NCBI GenBank assembly: GCA_020637445.1
Contig: JACJVZ010000001.1
Location: 1,240,001 to 1,304,000 of the forward strand
Length of the DNA stretch: 64,000 bases
DNA from: Calditrichota bacterium
Lineage (GTDB): Bacteria; Electryoneota; RPQS01
Reading direction: 5' to 3'
The notes beneath the pieces are model-generated. The model saw only the letters and a program-made list of their open reading frames with translations, was not told the origin of the DNA and did not search any database. The position numbers and the translations under genes were made by a program. This document shows, in pieces, positions 45,289 through 52,975 of this stretch. The number at the start of each line of letters is the position of its first letter. Position 1 is the first letter of the stretch.

Positions 45289-48006
45289 CTATTTCAGAAG
45301 TACCATTTTCGCAGTTTGCGCGAAGTTGGGACCGGAGAGCCGGGCAAAGTAAACTCCGCTCGCCAAGGCCGTGCCGTCGAAACGTGCCGCATGGACACCC
45401 GGCTGCACAACGTCATCGACGAGAGTTTCAACCAAGCGGCCCTGGACGTCAAATACGTTGAGCTGAACTTTGGCCGCAGCATTCAGTTCGTAGCGAATTT
45501 CGCTGGACGGGTTGAAAGGATTCGGATAGTTGCCCAGCAAGCGAATCGAACTCGGGAGCTCTGCCATGCCGTTTTCTTCGACGCCGGAGGTCGAAACGCC
45601 CCACCAGTCCAACGTGCGATCCAGCACAACCGAGAAGTGGTCTGTACCGGCCAAGCCGCACGCGGCCTCAAGCGAGAAAGCGCAGAACAGCATCTTGTAG
45701 GTTCCGTCGTACATGACGGCGCCAGTGCCGCCCACGGTCGTGTATTCGAACGCGGCTTCACCGCCGTTTACCGCCGTAATACGGTCGGGACCGACCGTGC
45801 CGTTGCCCGCGCAGCTTCCGCCCTGCAGAAGCAGGCTCAGGTCACCAAACAGCGTATTAGACTCAACGCCGCGAACCTGTCTGTCGCCGGGCAAATCGTC
45901 ATCACTTGCGGAATGCAAGTAATCTCCAAAGAACGACTCGGACGAGATATTGTTGCGCACACCTTGACCGCTAAGCAACAATTTTCCGCCGCCATCCAAG
46001 TAGGCCGCGAGAACTTCTTGTTCAGCAATGTTCAGGGCGTTAGCAATTTGATTTCCGCACACCCAAAACACGCCTTGATATTCAGCGATATCGTGAGTCG
46101 AAATCGTACCGTCCAGTGAGTTCGTCCACAGATCAGGATTCACACTCAGATCGCCAAGGGCCTCGTAGAAATGTCTTTGATAGTCGTCGCCTCCGTCGTC
46201 GTCGATGACCAAAACGAGACCGCGGCCGACACGCATCGTATAGTCTACAATGCGGTGAAAACCTTCGTTGCTTGTAATCTCGGCCTGCAGCGTAAGCCAA
46301 AATGCTTCGGGTATTGAACTCGCTGAAATCGAAACCTCAATGTCCTCGGAAGTACCGGACATCAACGCCGGAATGGTATGCGATCCGTTTGAAATCGTCA
46401 CTGCTGGATTGGAAGACGTCACGTTCAATTCGACGTTGGTTGCGTGCGACCATGCGGGGTCCGCCGTGATCGTCAAAGTCAACGTACCGGATTCACCGGA
46501 TTCCAGTCGTCCGTCGCCGTCACCGTTAGAGTCGTTAAGATTGCTCTCCGTCACGCTCAAGTTTGGCATGATAAGCTGGGCGGCGCCGTCAATGCTGACG
46601 CGGCCATTGCCGAGCAGACCGGCATATCCCGGATTCAGCGCGTCAATGTTTTCGGCCGTCAAGAACATCAAGTCCCGAATCGAAGCATTGTCAAAATCAG
46701 GCAAGAGTGCCCACAACAGGGCCGCTGCACCCGCAGCGTTCGGCGAGGCCATCGAAGTGCCGTCCCACTGCTCGTAGCGGCCGTTAATCACCGTACTTGG
46801 AATACTCACGCCCGGCGCACAAATATCTGTCCACGTACCGTAATTCGAGAAGCTCGCGCGATGATCCGTGCTGTTCGTGGCGTTCACAGAGATAACATTG
46901 GTATAGCCCGCAGGATAGCGAACCCCGCTCGAATTTTCGTTTCCGCTGGCACCAAAGAGCAACAGGCCGGCATTCCACGCGGCGGTTGCGGCTTGCTGGG
47001 CAGTCGAAGACGGCACGGTTCCGCCGTATGACATATTGATAATTTTCGCGCCGTTGGCAATGGCGTAATACGTACCGGGAATGGTTGCCGACTGAGGCAT
47101 ATAGCCTTGGCCGTCGCTTGCCAGATACCCGCAACGCAGGGCCATCAGTTTGCCGACCCATGTGAAGCCGGACACTCCGATTTCATTGTTGCCGTTCGCC
47201 GCCATGATTCCGCCCACGTGCGTACCATGCGATTCCAGACCGAACATATCGTTGTCTTGCTGGCTGTCGCAGTCTTCTCCGTTTGCACAGCCGCCGATAC
47301 TTTGAATAAAGTCCCACCCAAGGAAGTCGTCGATGTAGCCGTTGGCGTCGTCGTCGACCGCGTTGAGGTCTTCAATATCGCCGGGATAGTCATCAAACGA
47401 CCAAGGCAGTTGGTCACCATTCAGGTCTTCGCCCGGATTCACCCAAAGAATGTCTTTCAAATCCGGATGTCGCCAATCGACACCGGTGTCCAAACCAGCA
47501 CAGATAATATCCGGGTCTCCTGTGGTCAAATCCCAGACCGCAGGCGCGCCCATCAAAGTCTTGTCGTACTGAGTTGAAAATAGGGCGTCGTTGGGGGTCC
47601 TGTAGAGCCGCTGCAAGATATCGGGTTCCGCGATCGAGACGTAGTCCGTGCCCAGCATGGCCTCAAGGAACGTCACGACTGGATATTCGGGACGAAACGC
47701 AAGATAGTACGTTCTATACGCTTCCTGGCTTGCAGTCGGGACTTTGTTCAGAATCGCATCCGGCATCAGGCGCTTCATGGATGTACATTCAAACTCGGAA
47801 AACACGGCATCCACGGAAGGAATACCAACTTCTACAATGCCCGCCTCGTTGACTTGCGGGTTAATTCCCTCAGCGTTTTCTGCCATGACAATGATTGCAC
47901 GGCCGGATAGGTAGTCAGCACCCATCCACTGGTCGGACGGACCTGCGATTGCAGCACCCAAGATCCCCAAGACTAAGGTAACGAACGAAATGCGTTTGAA
48001 AGTCAT
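45289..48006 (-). CDS. Secreted subtilisin-like (S8) protease with C-terminal sorting-type domain, paralogue 2
   Basis: 905 residues from the ATG at 48006, chosen for the GGAG upstream and the signal peptide (ISFVTLVLGILGAAIAG). The triad is canonical: Asp173 (LDTGVDWRHPDL), His260 (SHGTHV), Ser418 (GTSMASP). The same domain order as the downstream paralogue holds throughout, including the DDYPGD-EDLNAVDDD insertion, the Rossmann-like VIDDDGGDDYQRHF segment and the YPNPFNPS C-terminal domain ending MVLLK, so the pair arose by tandem duplication. First gene of a two-gene unit. The family degrades extracellular protein; the specific substrate is unknown. Confidence 0.94.
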   Translation of the reverse strand: MTFKRISFVTLVLGILGAAIAGPSDQWMGADYLSGRAIIVMAENAEGINPQVNEAGIVEVGIPSVDAVFSEFECTSMKRLMPDAILNKVPTASQEAYRTYYLAFRPEYPVVTFLEAMLGTDYVSIAEPDILQRLYRTPNDALFSTQYDKTLMGAPAVWDLTTGDPDIICAGLDTGVDWRHPDLKDILWVNPGEDLNGDQLPWSFDDYPGDIEDLNAVDDDANGYIDDFLGWDFIQSIGGCANGEDCDSQQDNDMFGLESHGTHVGGIMAANGNNEIGVSGFTWVGKLMALRCGYLASDGQGYMPQSATIPGTYYAIANGAKIINMSYGGTVPSSTAQQAATAAWNAGLLLFGASGNENSSGVRYPAGYTNVISVNATNSTDHRASFSNYGTWTDICAPGVSIPSTVINGRYEQWDGTSMASPNAAGAAALLWALLPDFDNASIRDLMFLTAENIDALNPGYAGLLGNGRVSIDGAAQLIMPNLSVTESNLNDSNGDGDGRLESGESGTLTLTITADPAWSHATNVELNVTSSNPAVTISNGSHTIPALMSGTSEDIEVSISASSIPEAFWLTLQAEITSNEGFHRIVDYTMRVGRGLVLVIDDDGGDDYQRHFYEALGDLSVNPDLWTNSLDGTISTHDIAEYQGVFWVCGNQIANALNIAEQEVLAAYLDGGGKLLLSGQGVRNNISSESFFGDYLHSASDDDLPGDRQVRGVESNTLFGDLSLLLQGGSCAGNGTVGPDRITAVNGGEAAFEYTTVGGTGAVMYDGTYKMLFCAFSLEAACGLAGTDHFSVVLDRTLDWWGVSTSGVEENGMAELPSSIRLLGNYPNPFNPSSEIRYELNAAAKVQLNVFDVQGRLVETLVDDVVQPGVHAARFDGTALASGVYFARLSGPNFAQTAKMVLLK

Positions 48007-48102
48007 CCACAAACTCCATTTATGGGTCGAGCACAAAAACACCCTGACCGAGACCCATTCGGTTCGGGCGGACTATCAAGTCTTTTTCGATTAGCAAACT
48101 CT

Positions 48103-48131
48103 AAGCTAACCATAGCGTGCAAGAAAGTCAA
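48103..48131 (-). promoter_or_regulatory. Probable promoter of the tandem subtilase operon
   Basis: Minus strand: -35 TTGACT (48126-48131), 17-bp spacer, weak -10 TAGCTT (48103-48108). The -35 is inside one arm of the inverted repeat at 48123-48148, so a repressor or activator bound there could control it. Confidence 0.45.
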
Positions 48132-48148
48132 TGTTTTCATTGACTTTC
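48123..48148. repeat. Perfect inverted repeat over the subtilase -35 region
   Basis: GAAAGTCAATG-TTTT-CATTGACTTTC: 11-bp perfect arms, 4-bp centre. No T-tract follows on either strand, so it is unlikely to be a terminator. An operator or an RNA hairpin of unknown use is possible. Confidence 0.5.
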
Positions 48149-48186
48149 AGCATATCGCGGGCCATGTTGAGTTCAGAAGCTAAACC

Positions 48187-48228
48187 TATATAAAACAAGT
48201 GGCAAGTTCTCAAAAGAGAACTTGCCAC
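48187..48228 (-). terminator. Terminator of the type IV pilus operon
   Basis: A 13-bp perfect stem GTGGCAAGTTCTC/GAGAACTTGCCAC (48199-48211, 48216-48228) with a 4-nt loop; on the minus strand it is followed by TTGTTTTATA. It stands 71 bp past the pilQ stop. Nothing else is visible in the pilQ-subtilase gap apart from this, the inverted repeat and the promoter. Confidence 0.8.
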
Positions 48229-48299
48229 AATGCAAATCATGCGCTATTCAGTGCAAATCTGCTACCGTACCTCCTGTTGGCGCGGCGCCGATTCCGGAA

Positions 48300-49529
48300 T
48301 CATCTGTTTGCCATATCCGCCGGAATAACTCGCGGAGTCACGAATACGAGGATTTCAGACTTGTCAGAAGTCTCAACTTCGTAGTCGAACAGCCTTCCAA
48401 ACAGCGGGATGGCGTGCAGCAGCGGAACACGGCGGTTCAGCTTGCCTTCCTTTGAACGAATCACACCGCCGATCACCACGGTTTCACCGTCTTTTACGAG
48501 GAGCGTTGTTTTAACTTCGCTCGTCAAGATGATGATTCCACCGGCGACAGTTGCTTCACCGGAGAGATCCGCAACCTCGGGATTCAGAGTCATCAACACT
48601 TCGTTGTTCGGGTTGATGTGCGGAGTGACGTCCAATTTCACGGCCACGTCGTAGAACTCGGTGATGATATTGCCGGATTCATCCAGACGGTTGATCGGGA
48701 TTCGTTTTCCGGAAGTTATCTGCGCGTCTTCGTTGTCATTGATCAAAACGGACGGCTGCGACAGGACTTCGGCGGAATTGTCTTCTTCAAGAGCGCTGAG
48801 CGTCGCATTCAGATCGATTCCGTTTTGGAGCTTGCCAAAAGTGAATGATCCCGTCGGATTGTTGATGCCAAGGTCTACGTTAGCCCCGGCGCGCGTGGTG
48901 GCAATCGGATTCTCCAGATTGCCGTACGACCAGTTGACACCGAGCTCTTGGCTGCGCGACGCGTCCACTTGCACGATTTTGGCTTCGACGAGGACTTGCG
49001 CCGTCGGTTGGTCAAGTTCGGTGACGATCATGTTCATCGACTCGATAACCGTCGGGATATCCGTGATGATCAACGTATTGGCGCGCTGGTCAGATTCAAT
49101 TTTGCCGCGATCCGTAAGGAGTTTGGTCAAAGTCTTCTTGAGCGTTTCCGCGCGCGCATATTTGATCTTGTAGATATGTGTTCCGAGGGCTTCGAGTTGC
49201 GCCGCGTTCGCAATATCCTTATGGGTCGTGACCCGAATCACGCCTTTGTCTTCAACCGCGACGAAGTCGTTGATTTGGAGCACGTTGTCGAGCGCTTCGC
49301 GCCACGGCACATTATTGAGCAGGACGGTCACCGGTCCCGTAACTTCGGAACCCGCGACAATATTTGTACCCGAGAACTCGGCGATACTGCGCAGGACGGT
49401 TCGAATGTCCGCCTGCTCGACGTTCATCGAGATCCGGCGTTCGTAGCCGGTATCGTTGGGACCTACCGCCAACACCGGCGAGCAAACCAGTATCGACAAG
49501 AAGATGATAGCTATCCAATTCCGCTGCAT
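48300..49529 (-). CDS. pilQ: Type IV pilus secretin PilQ (short form)
   Basis: 409 residues; signal peptide ending VLAVG. STN/secretin N0-like domain (about 34-100, MNVEQADIRTVLRSIAEFSGTNIV), a NolW-type N1 domain (about 115-175, RANTLIITDIP), then the secretin core (about 180-405) with LVEAKIVQVDASRSQELGVNW and VIGGVIRSKEGKLNRRVPLLHAIPLFGRLF. Typical PilQ proteins are 600-700 residues with N-terminal AMIN domains that bind peptidoglycan; these are absent here. It forms the outer-membrane pore for the pilus. Last gene of the operon, 45 bp after pilP. Confidence 0.95.
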   Translation of the reverse strand: MQRNWIAIIFLSILVCSPVLAVGPNDTGYERRISMNVEQADIRTVLRSIAEFSGTNIVAGSEVTGPVTVLLNNVPWREALDNVLQINDFVAVEDKGVIRVTTHKDIANAAQLEALGTHIYKIKYARAETLKKTLTKLLTDRGKIESDQRANTLIITDIPTVIESMNMIVTELDQPTAQVLVEAKIVQVDASRSQELGVNWSYGNLENPIATTRAGANVDLGINNPTGSFTFGKLQNGIDLNATLSALEEDNSAEVLSQPSVLINDNEDAQITSGKRIPINRLDESGNIITEFYDVAVKLDVTPHINPNNEVLMTLNPEVADLSGEATVAGGIIILTSEVKTTLLVKDGETVVIGGVIRSKEGKLNRRVPLLHAIPLFGRLFDYEVETSDKSEILVFVTPRVIPADMANR

Positions 49530-49574
49530 GATTGCACCTTTCCGCTATTTAAAGCCGGAGCGGTCTCCGTTTGG

Positions 49575-50144
49575 TTATCCTTGAACTTTCAATGTAACGC
49601 GGGCGTAGTCGCCGAATTCCGTGACTTCAAACACGGCTTCGGTCTGACCGACATAAAGTACCTTCCCGCTGTATACGGCGTCTCCTTCGCGAAGGAAGAA
49701 GCTCTTGTTTTCTTTGTCTCGCACCATGGCCAGGTACTTTCCGTCGGACCACACGACGCCCGTTAGAACGGCGTCTTCGAGACGCAGAAGATCCGTCTTG
49801 ATTTCGCCTTCCTTCTTTTCGTCGGCAACCAGTGCCCGGAACGGATCGCGGTAGTTTGTCGCCCGGTAGTAGACCGGTTCGTGACGTTTAAATACGGTGG
49901 TTTCGAGTTTGACGCGGCGTGTTCCGCCAAAGGCCTCCGTCTCCACCTCATCAGGAAGAACGTCCAAAGAATCCAATCCTTCGGTCATCGTCGACAGCAC
50001 TTCGCCTTCTCGATTCAGAATATCCACCTGCGGGACGTCAGGCTCTCGCGGCGCGAGTTTCTTGCGCTTGACCGGATCTTCGTTTTCGGCGTTTGCGAGA
50101 GTGAAGATTAGCAATATCGGCAGCAGCCAAAAGAGCTTTTTCAT
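49575..50144 (-). CDS. pilP: Type IV pilus assembly protein PilP
   Basis: 189 residues; Shine-Dalgarno AAGGAGG seven bases upstream. Signal peptide ending ANAE rather than a clear lipobox (many PilP proteins are lipoproteins). A disordered acidic linker leads to NYRDPFRAL (about 98-106), the hallmark preceding the PilP beta-sandwich, which ends VTEFGDYARVTLKV. It connects the PilNO periplasmic ring to PilQ. It starts 1 bp after pilO. Confidence 0.92.
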   Translation of the reverse strand: MKKLFWLLPILLIFTLANAENEDPVKRKKLAPREPDVPQVDILNREGEVLSTMTEGLDSLDVLPDEVETEAFGGTRRVKLETTVFKRHEPVYYRATNYRDPFRALVADEKKEGEIKTDLLRLEDAVLTGVVWSDGKYLAMVRDKENKSFFLREGDAVYSGKVLYVGQTEAVFEVTEFGDYARVTLKVQG

Positions 50145-50145
50145 A

Positions 50146-50781
50146 TTATGAATCCTCCTTGGGCTTGCGACGCTTGCCTTTGGTATCGTCTTCCTTCGGT
50201 GTCACTTCAACTGGCGAACCAAGTTCCTTGAACACGTAGATCGTCGCCAAGAACTCCGCTTCTACGGTGTTCTGGCTGCGGCCTTTGTTCGGACGGTAAG
50301 CGGACAGCTTCAGGTTCTTAACGTTGACGATTCTTTCGAGTCCGGCGATTGACGAAATGAACTTGCCCAAGTCGTGGTATCTCGACAACGTGCGAATTTG
50401 AATCGGGTATTCCCAGTAGTACGGCTGCTCTACCGGATCCATCGGGCGGAACAGAAGGAAATTGACGTCCCTTCTGCTTCCTTCCTCAGAGATACTCTTG
50501 AGCAACGCATCCATTTCCTGGCGTGTTGGAAGCAATTGAATCGCGATGTCCCAGCTTTCCATCAAGCGCGCGTAATCTTCTTGCACGGACTGATAGTGAG
50601 CCGCGACACGTTTACCTTTCGCCAAAGTCGCCTGTTCTTCCGAGATGTATTTCTCAAGTCTTCCGACTTTGTCTTGCCTCGGAATGTAGACGAAATTTGC
50701 GTAAGCGTAAACTCCGCCGAACAGCAAGAACAAGGCGATTAGAGCCTTTTGTGTGCCGGGGCTGCGTAAGTTTAGTGACAT
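50146..50781 (-). CDS. pilO: Type IV pilus inner-membrane platform protein PilO
   Basis: 211 residues. One N-terminal membrane helix (about 13-31), coiled coil (about 36-75), then a ferredoxin-like PilO domain with PTRQEMDALLKSISEEG and YPIQIRTLSRYHDLGKFISSIAGLERIVNVKNL, very typical of PilO. It heterodimerises with the PilN half of the upstream fusion protein. The Lys/Glu-rich C-terminal tail is probably disordered. Confidence 0.93.
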   Translation of the reverse strand: MSLNLRSPGTQKALIALFLLFGGVYAYANFVYIPRQDKVGRLEKYISEEQATLAKGKRVAAHYQSVQEDYARLMESWDIAIQLLPTRQEMDALLKSISEEGSRRDVNFLLFRPMDPVEQPYYWEYPIQIRTLSRYHDLGKFISSIAGLERIVNVKNLKLSAYRPNKGRSQNTVEAEFLATIYVFKELGSPVEVTPKEDDTKGKRRKPKEDS

Positions 50782-50792
50782 GAGGCCCTCTC

Positions 50793-51194
50793 TCAGTTCA
50801 AATAGGTCGGCGGCATCGTAAATGACGATCCGGGCGACAGAGTTATGCCGCCGGTGGTATAGACCAACTGATCGTCATAAAAATATTGAATCAGAAAATC
50901 GGCCACGTAGTAGTATCGATCGGTTTCGACGTTTTGTCCGAGATACATGTACCCTTCGAAATAACCGTTTTCGTCGGTTTCGAACCAACGATCCGGTCCC
51001 AAGTACGGATTTTCAGAGTTAACGTCGCTCTCCAAAATAATTCGCACTCCCCGAACGCCTTGCGGGTCCGAATGGGACATGTAAACGTACCCTGAAACTT
51101 TCGCGGAGCTGGGATTGTCGTCGATGCCTTCGTCACACGAGACAACCAGCCCTGCCGCGATAATTAGTAGGCTCATCCAAATTGCGTTCCGCAT
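50793..51194 (-). CDS. Small lipoprotein inside the pilus operon
   Basis: 133 residues from the ATG at 51194, which has a perfect AGGAGG Shine-Dalgarno. Signal peptide with lipobox VVSC (Cys20). The mature domain (SSAKVSGYVYMSH... GVRGVRIILESD... FETDENGYFEGY) looks like a carboxypeptidase-regulatory/transthyretin-type beta sandwich. Genes between pilMN and pilO are uncommon, and the gaps are small (30 bp and 11 bp), so it is made with the platform. It may act as a secretin pilotin-like factor or a pilus accessory. This is inference: it has no resemblance to TPR-type PilF pilotins. Confidence 0.75.
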   Translation of the reverse strand: MRNAIWMSLLIIAAGLVVSCDEGIDDNPSSAKVSGYVYMSHSDPQGVRGVRIILESDVNSENPYLGPDRWFETDENGYFEGYMYLGQNVETDRYYYVADFLIQYFYDDQLVYTTGGITLSPGSSFTMPPTYLN

Positions 51195-51224
51195 GGAACC
51201 TCCTGCAGCATCTATTTTCATTTG

Positions 51225-52943
51225 TTATTTGCTTGCTTCGCGCTTGGCTTCATCCAGCGCCTTGTTGTTTTCCTTGATCGCTTCAGCGCCCTTCTTCAGC
51301 ATGTTCTTCTTTTTGTGCTGAATCTGCTGCATCTCAATAGTTGGAACGGTTACCTGCAAAGTGAAATCCGTAACTTCGGTGTCAGCAATCTTGTTGATTT
51401 GTGTCACCAACAGATCCACGGCCTTGACGTTTTCTTCTTTCAACAAAGCAGTCATGAATTCCGCAACCTTGGTGTTTGAACTGGTAATACCGGAAACAAG
51501 AATTCCCGGGCCGCTCGGAGTGGGCGCCTCTTTGACTTCGGTGAGCCAAGTCAGCGACGGCACTCTGCGGGCAAGCATTTCAAGCACTTCGACGCGCGCA
51601 AATCTGTTTTTGTCCAATTCGCGAATGACATCGATACGCTCGGAGACATCCGCTCTTTTGAGAGTAAGGTCTTCAACAATTGAAATTTTGTCGCGATACA
51701 AATCCGTTTCAGCTCGGATAGCTTCGAGCCGGGCTTCGAGACCACTCAACTTATTTTGTTGGCCGAGGTGCAGAATCGTCATACCCAAGAGAACCGCCGA
51801 AACGGCCATAATCGGGAGAATCGCTTTTGCTCCAAGGTAATTTGCTCGCTTCGCTTCCGGCCGTTCGTCGCGGAAAACGAGGTTAAATCCCGGATGATCT
51901 CCGCCCATCGCGCGCAGTGCAAGACCGACCGCGCACGAATATCCTGCCGCGTCGCCGCCCTCGGGCAGCGTAACGTCTTTTGCGGGCGTTCCCATTCTCC
52001 GGAACGGGTAAACTACTTCAACATCCAATCCGAATCTCTGACGGAGCGCAGGCTGAAGCAAAGGCAATTCGGCGCCGCCGCCGCACAGAAGGATTTTTCC
52101 AATCGGTTTTTCGGAAAGCACGCCGAAATATTCAGGGAAGCTGCGCTCAATCTGCTCGGCGAGATTGTCGCTTACTGATCGCGCGACCGCGTCAAACGCG
52201 TCTTGATCTTCATCAGTGTGCGCACTCTTCGCGAGCATTGCAAGCGCTTTGTCAAAGCCAAGTCCACAGCGGCGGATCAATCCTTCGACGTACGCTTTTC
52301 CTCCGATGGGAATACTGCGACTCGTTTCGAACTGCGACAGTTCGTACAACATCACTTCCGTGCTTTGGAAGCCCAGATGCAGTACGCCGATGACGCCCTC
52401 TTCATCAAGATATCCGGCTTCAGTGAGCGCGGCTTGTACGGCAAAGGGCGCGGCTTCGAGCGTCTTTGGTTTCATCCCGGCCCAATACATCGGTTCGATG
52501 CAATCGAAGACGACTTCGTTCTTCGCGGCGACCAGCAACACTTCCATGCGGCCGCCATCAACGTCCTGATGGAGGCGGGCGTAGTCCAACGACACCTGAT
52601 CGATGTTAAACGGAAGATTCGCGTCAGCTTCATACTCAATGGCGCCGCGCAATTCATCGTCTGACATGTCATCGGTCGTGATCTTCTTGATCATGAGTTG
52701 ACGGCCACCGACCGAAACGGCTACGTCTTTGCCCTTCAGTCCGTTGTCCTTCGCGACTTGCTGAAGAATGTCACGGACAGCACCGCCGTCCATCAGCGTA
52801 CCATCCACGATCGCGTCTTGTGGAAGATCAACACAAACGAGTTTTTCGACGGCAACGCCTTCGCCGACATTTTTAAGCATCGCCACCTTGACTCGTTTGC
52901 TTCCGACGTCTATTCCGATGCCAAACTTGCTTCTCTTTGCCAT
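51225..52943 (-). CDS. pilMN: PilM-PilN fusion protein
   Basis: 572 residues; AAGGG before the ATG. Residues 1-347 are a complete actin-like PilM: IGIDVGSKRVKV, SVGGRQLMIKKI, IEYEADANLPF, HLGFQSTEVMLYEL and CGGGAELP. Without a stop the chain continues into a PilN: FNLVF (353-357) at the place of the PilN INLLP peptide that docks into PilM, one membrane helix (about 374-393), a coiled coil, and the ferredoxin-like domain (RFARVEVLEMLARRVPSLTWL). The usual intermolecular PilM-PilN contact is thus built into one polypeptide. The frame is open throughout, with no sign of frameshift. Confidence 0.92.
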   Translation of the reverse strand: MAKRSKFGIGIDVGSKRVKVAMLKNVGEGVAVEKLVCVDLPQDAIVDGTLMDGGAVRDILQQVAKDNGLKGKDVAVSVGGRQLMIKKITTDDMSDDELRGAIEYEADANLPFNIDQVSLDYARLHQDVDGGRMEVLLVAAKNEVVFDCIEPMYWAGMKPKTLEAAPFAVQAALTEAGYLDEEGVIGVLHLGFQSTEVMLYELSQFETSRSIPIGGKAYVEGLIRRCGLGFDKALAMLAKSAHTDEDQDAFDAVARSVSDNLAEQIERSFPEYFGVLSEKPIGKILLCGGGAELPLLQPALRQRFGLDVEVVYPFRRMGTPAKDVTLPEGGDAAGYSCAVGLALRAMGGDHPGFNLVFRDERPEAKRANYLGAKAILPIMAVSAVLLGMTILHLGQQNKLSGLEARLEAIRAETDLYRDKISIVEDLTLKRADVSERIDVIRELDKNRFARVEVLEMLARRVPSLTWLTEVKEAPTPSGPGILVSGITSSNTKVAEFMTALLKEENVKAVDLLVTQINKIADTEVTDFTLQVTVPTIEMQQIQHKKKNMLKKGAEAIKENNKALDEAKREASK

Positions 52944-52975
52944 AGCTTGCCCTTGTAAGTCAGCCTGTTACAAAT

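Noticed and set aside
44860..46119. Long plus-strand reading frame (about 419 codons) across the junction of the two tandem subtilases
   Set aside because: It is antisense to two conserved proteases, has low-complexity Ser/Arg-rich translation, no Shine-Dalgarno sequence and no family resemblance.
48123..48148. Inverted repeat as a terminator for the pilus operon
   Set aside because: No T-tract follows on either strand, and a much better terminator lies at 48187-48228.
48948..49766. Plus-strand frame of about 270 codons opposite pilQ and pilP
   Set aside because: Antisense shadow of well-conserved secretin and PilP codons; no credible start or domain.
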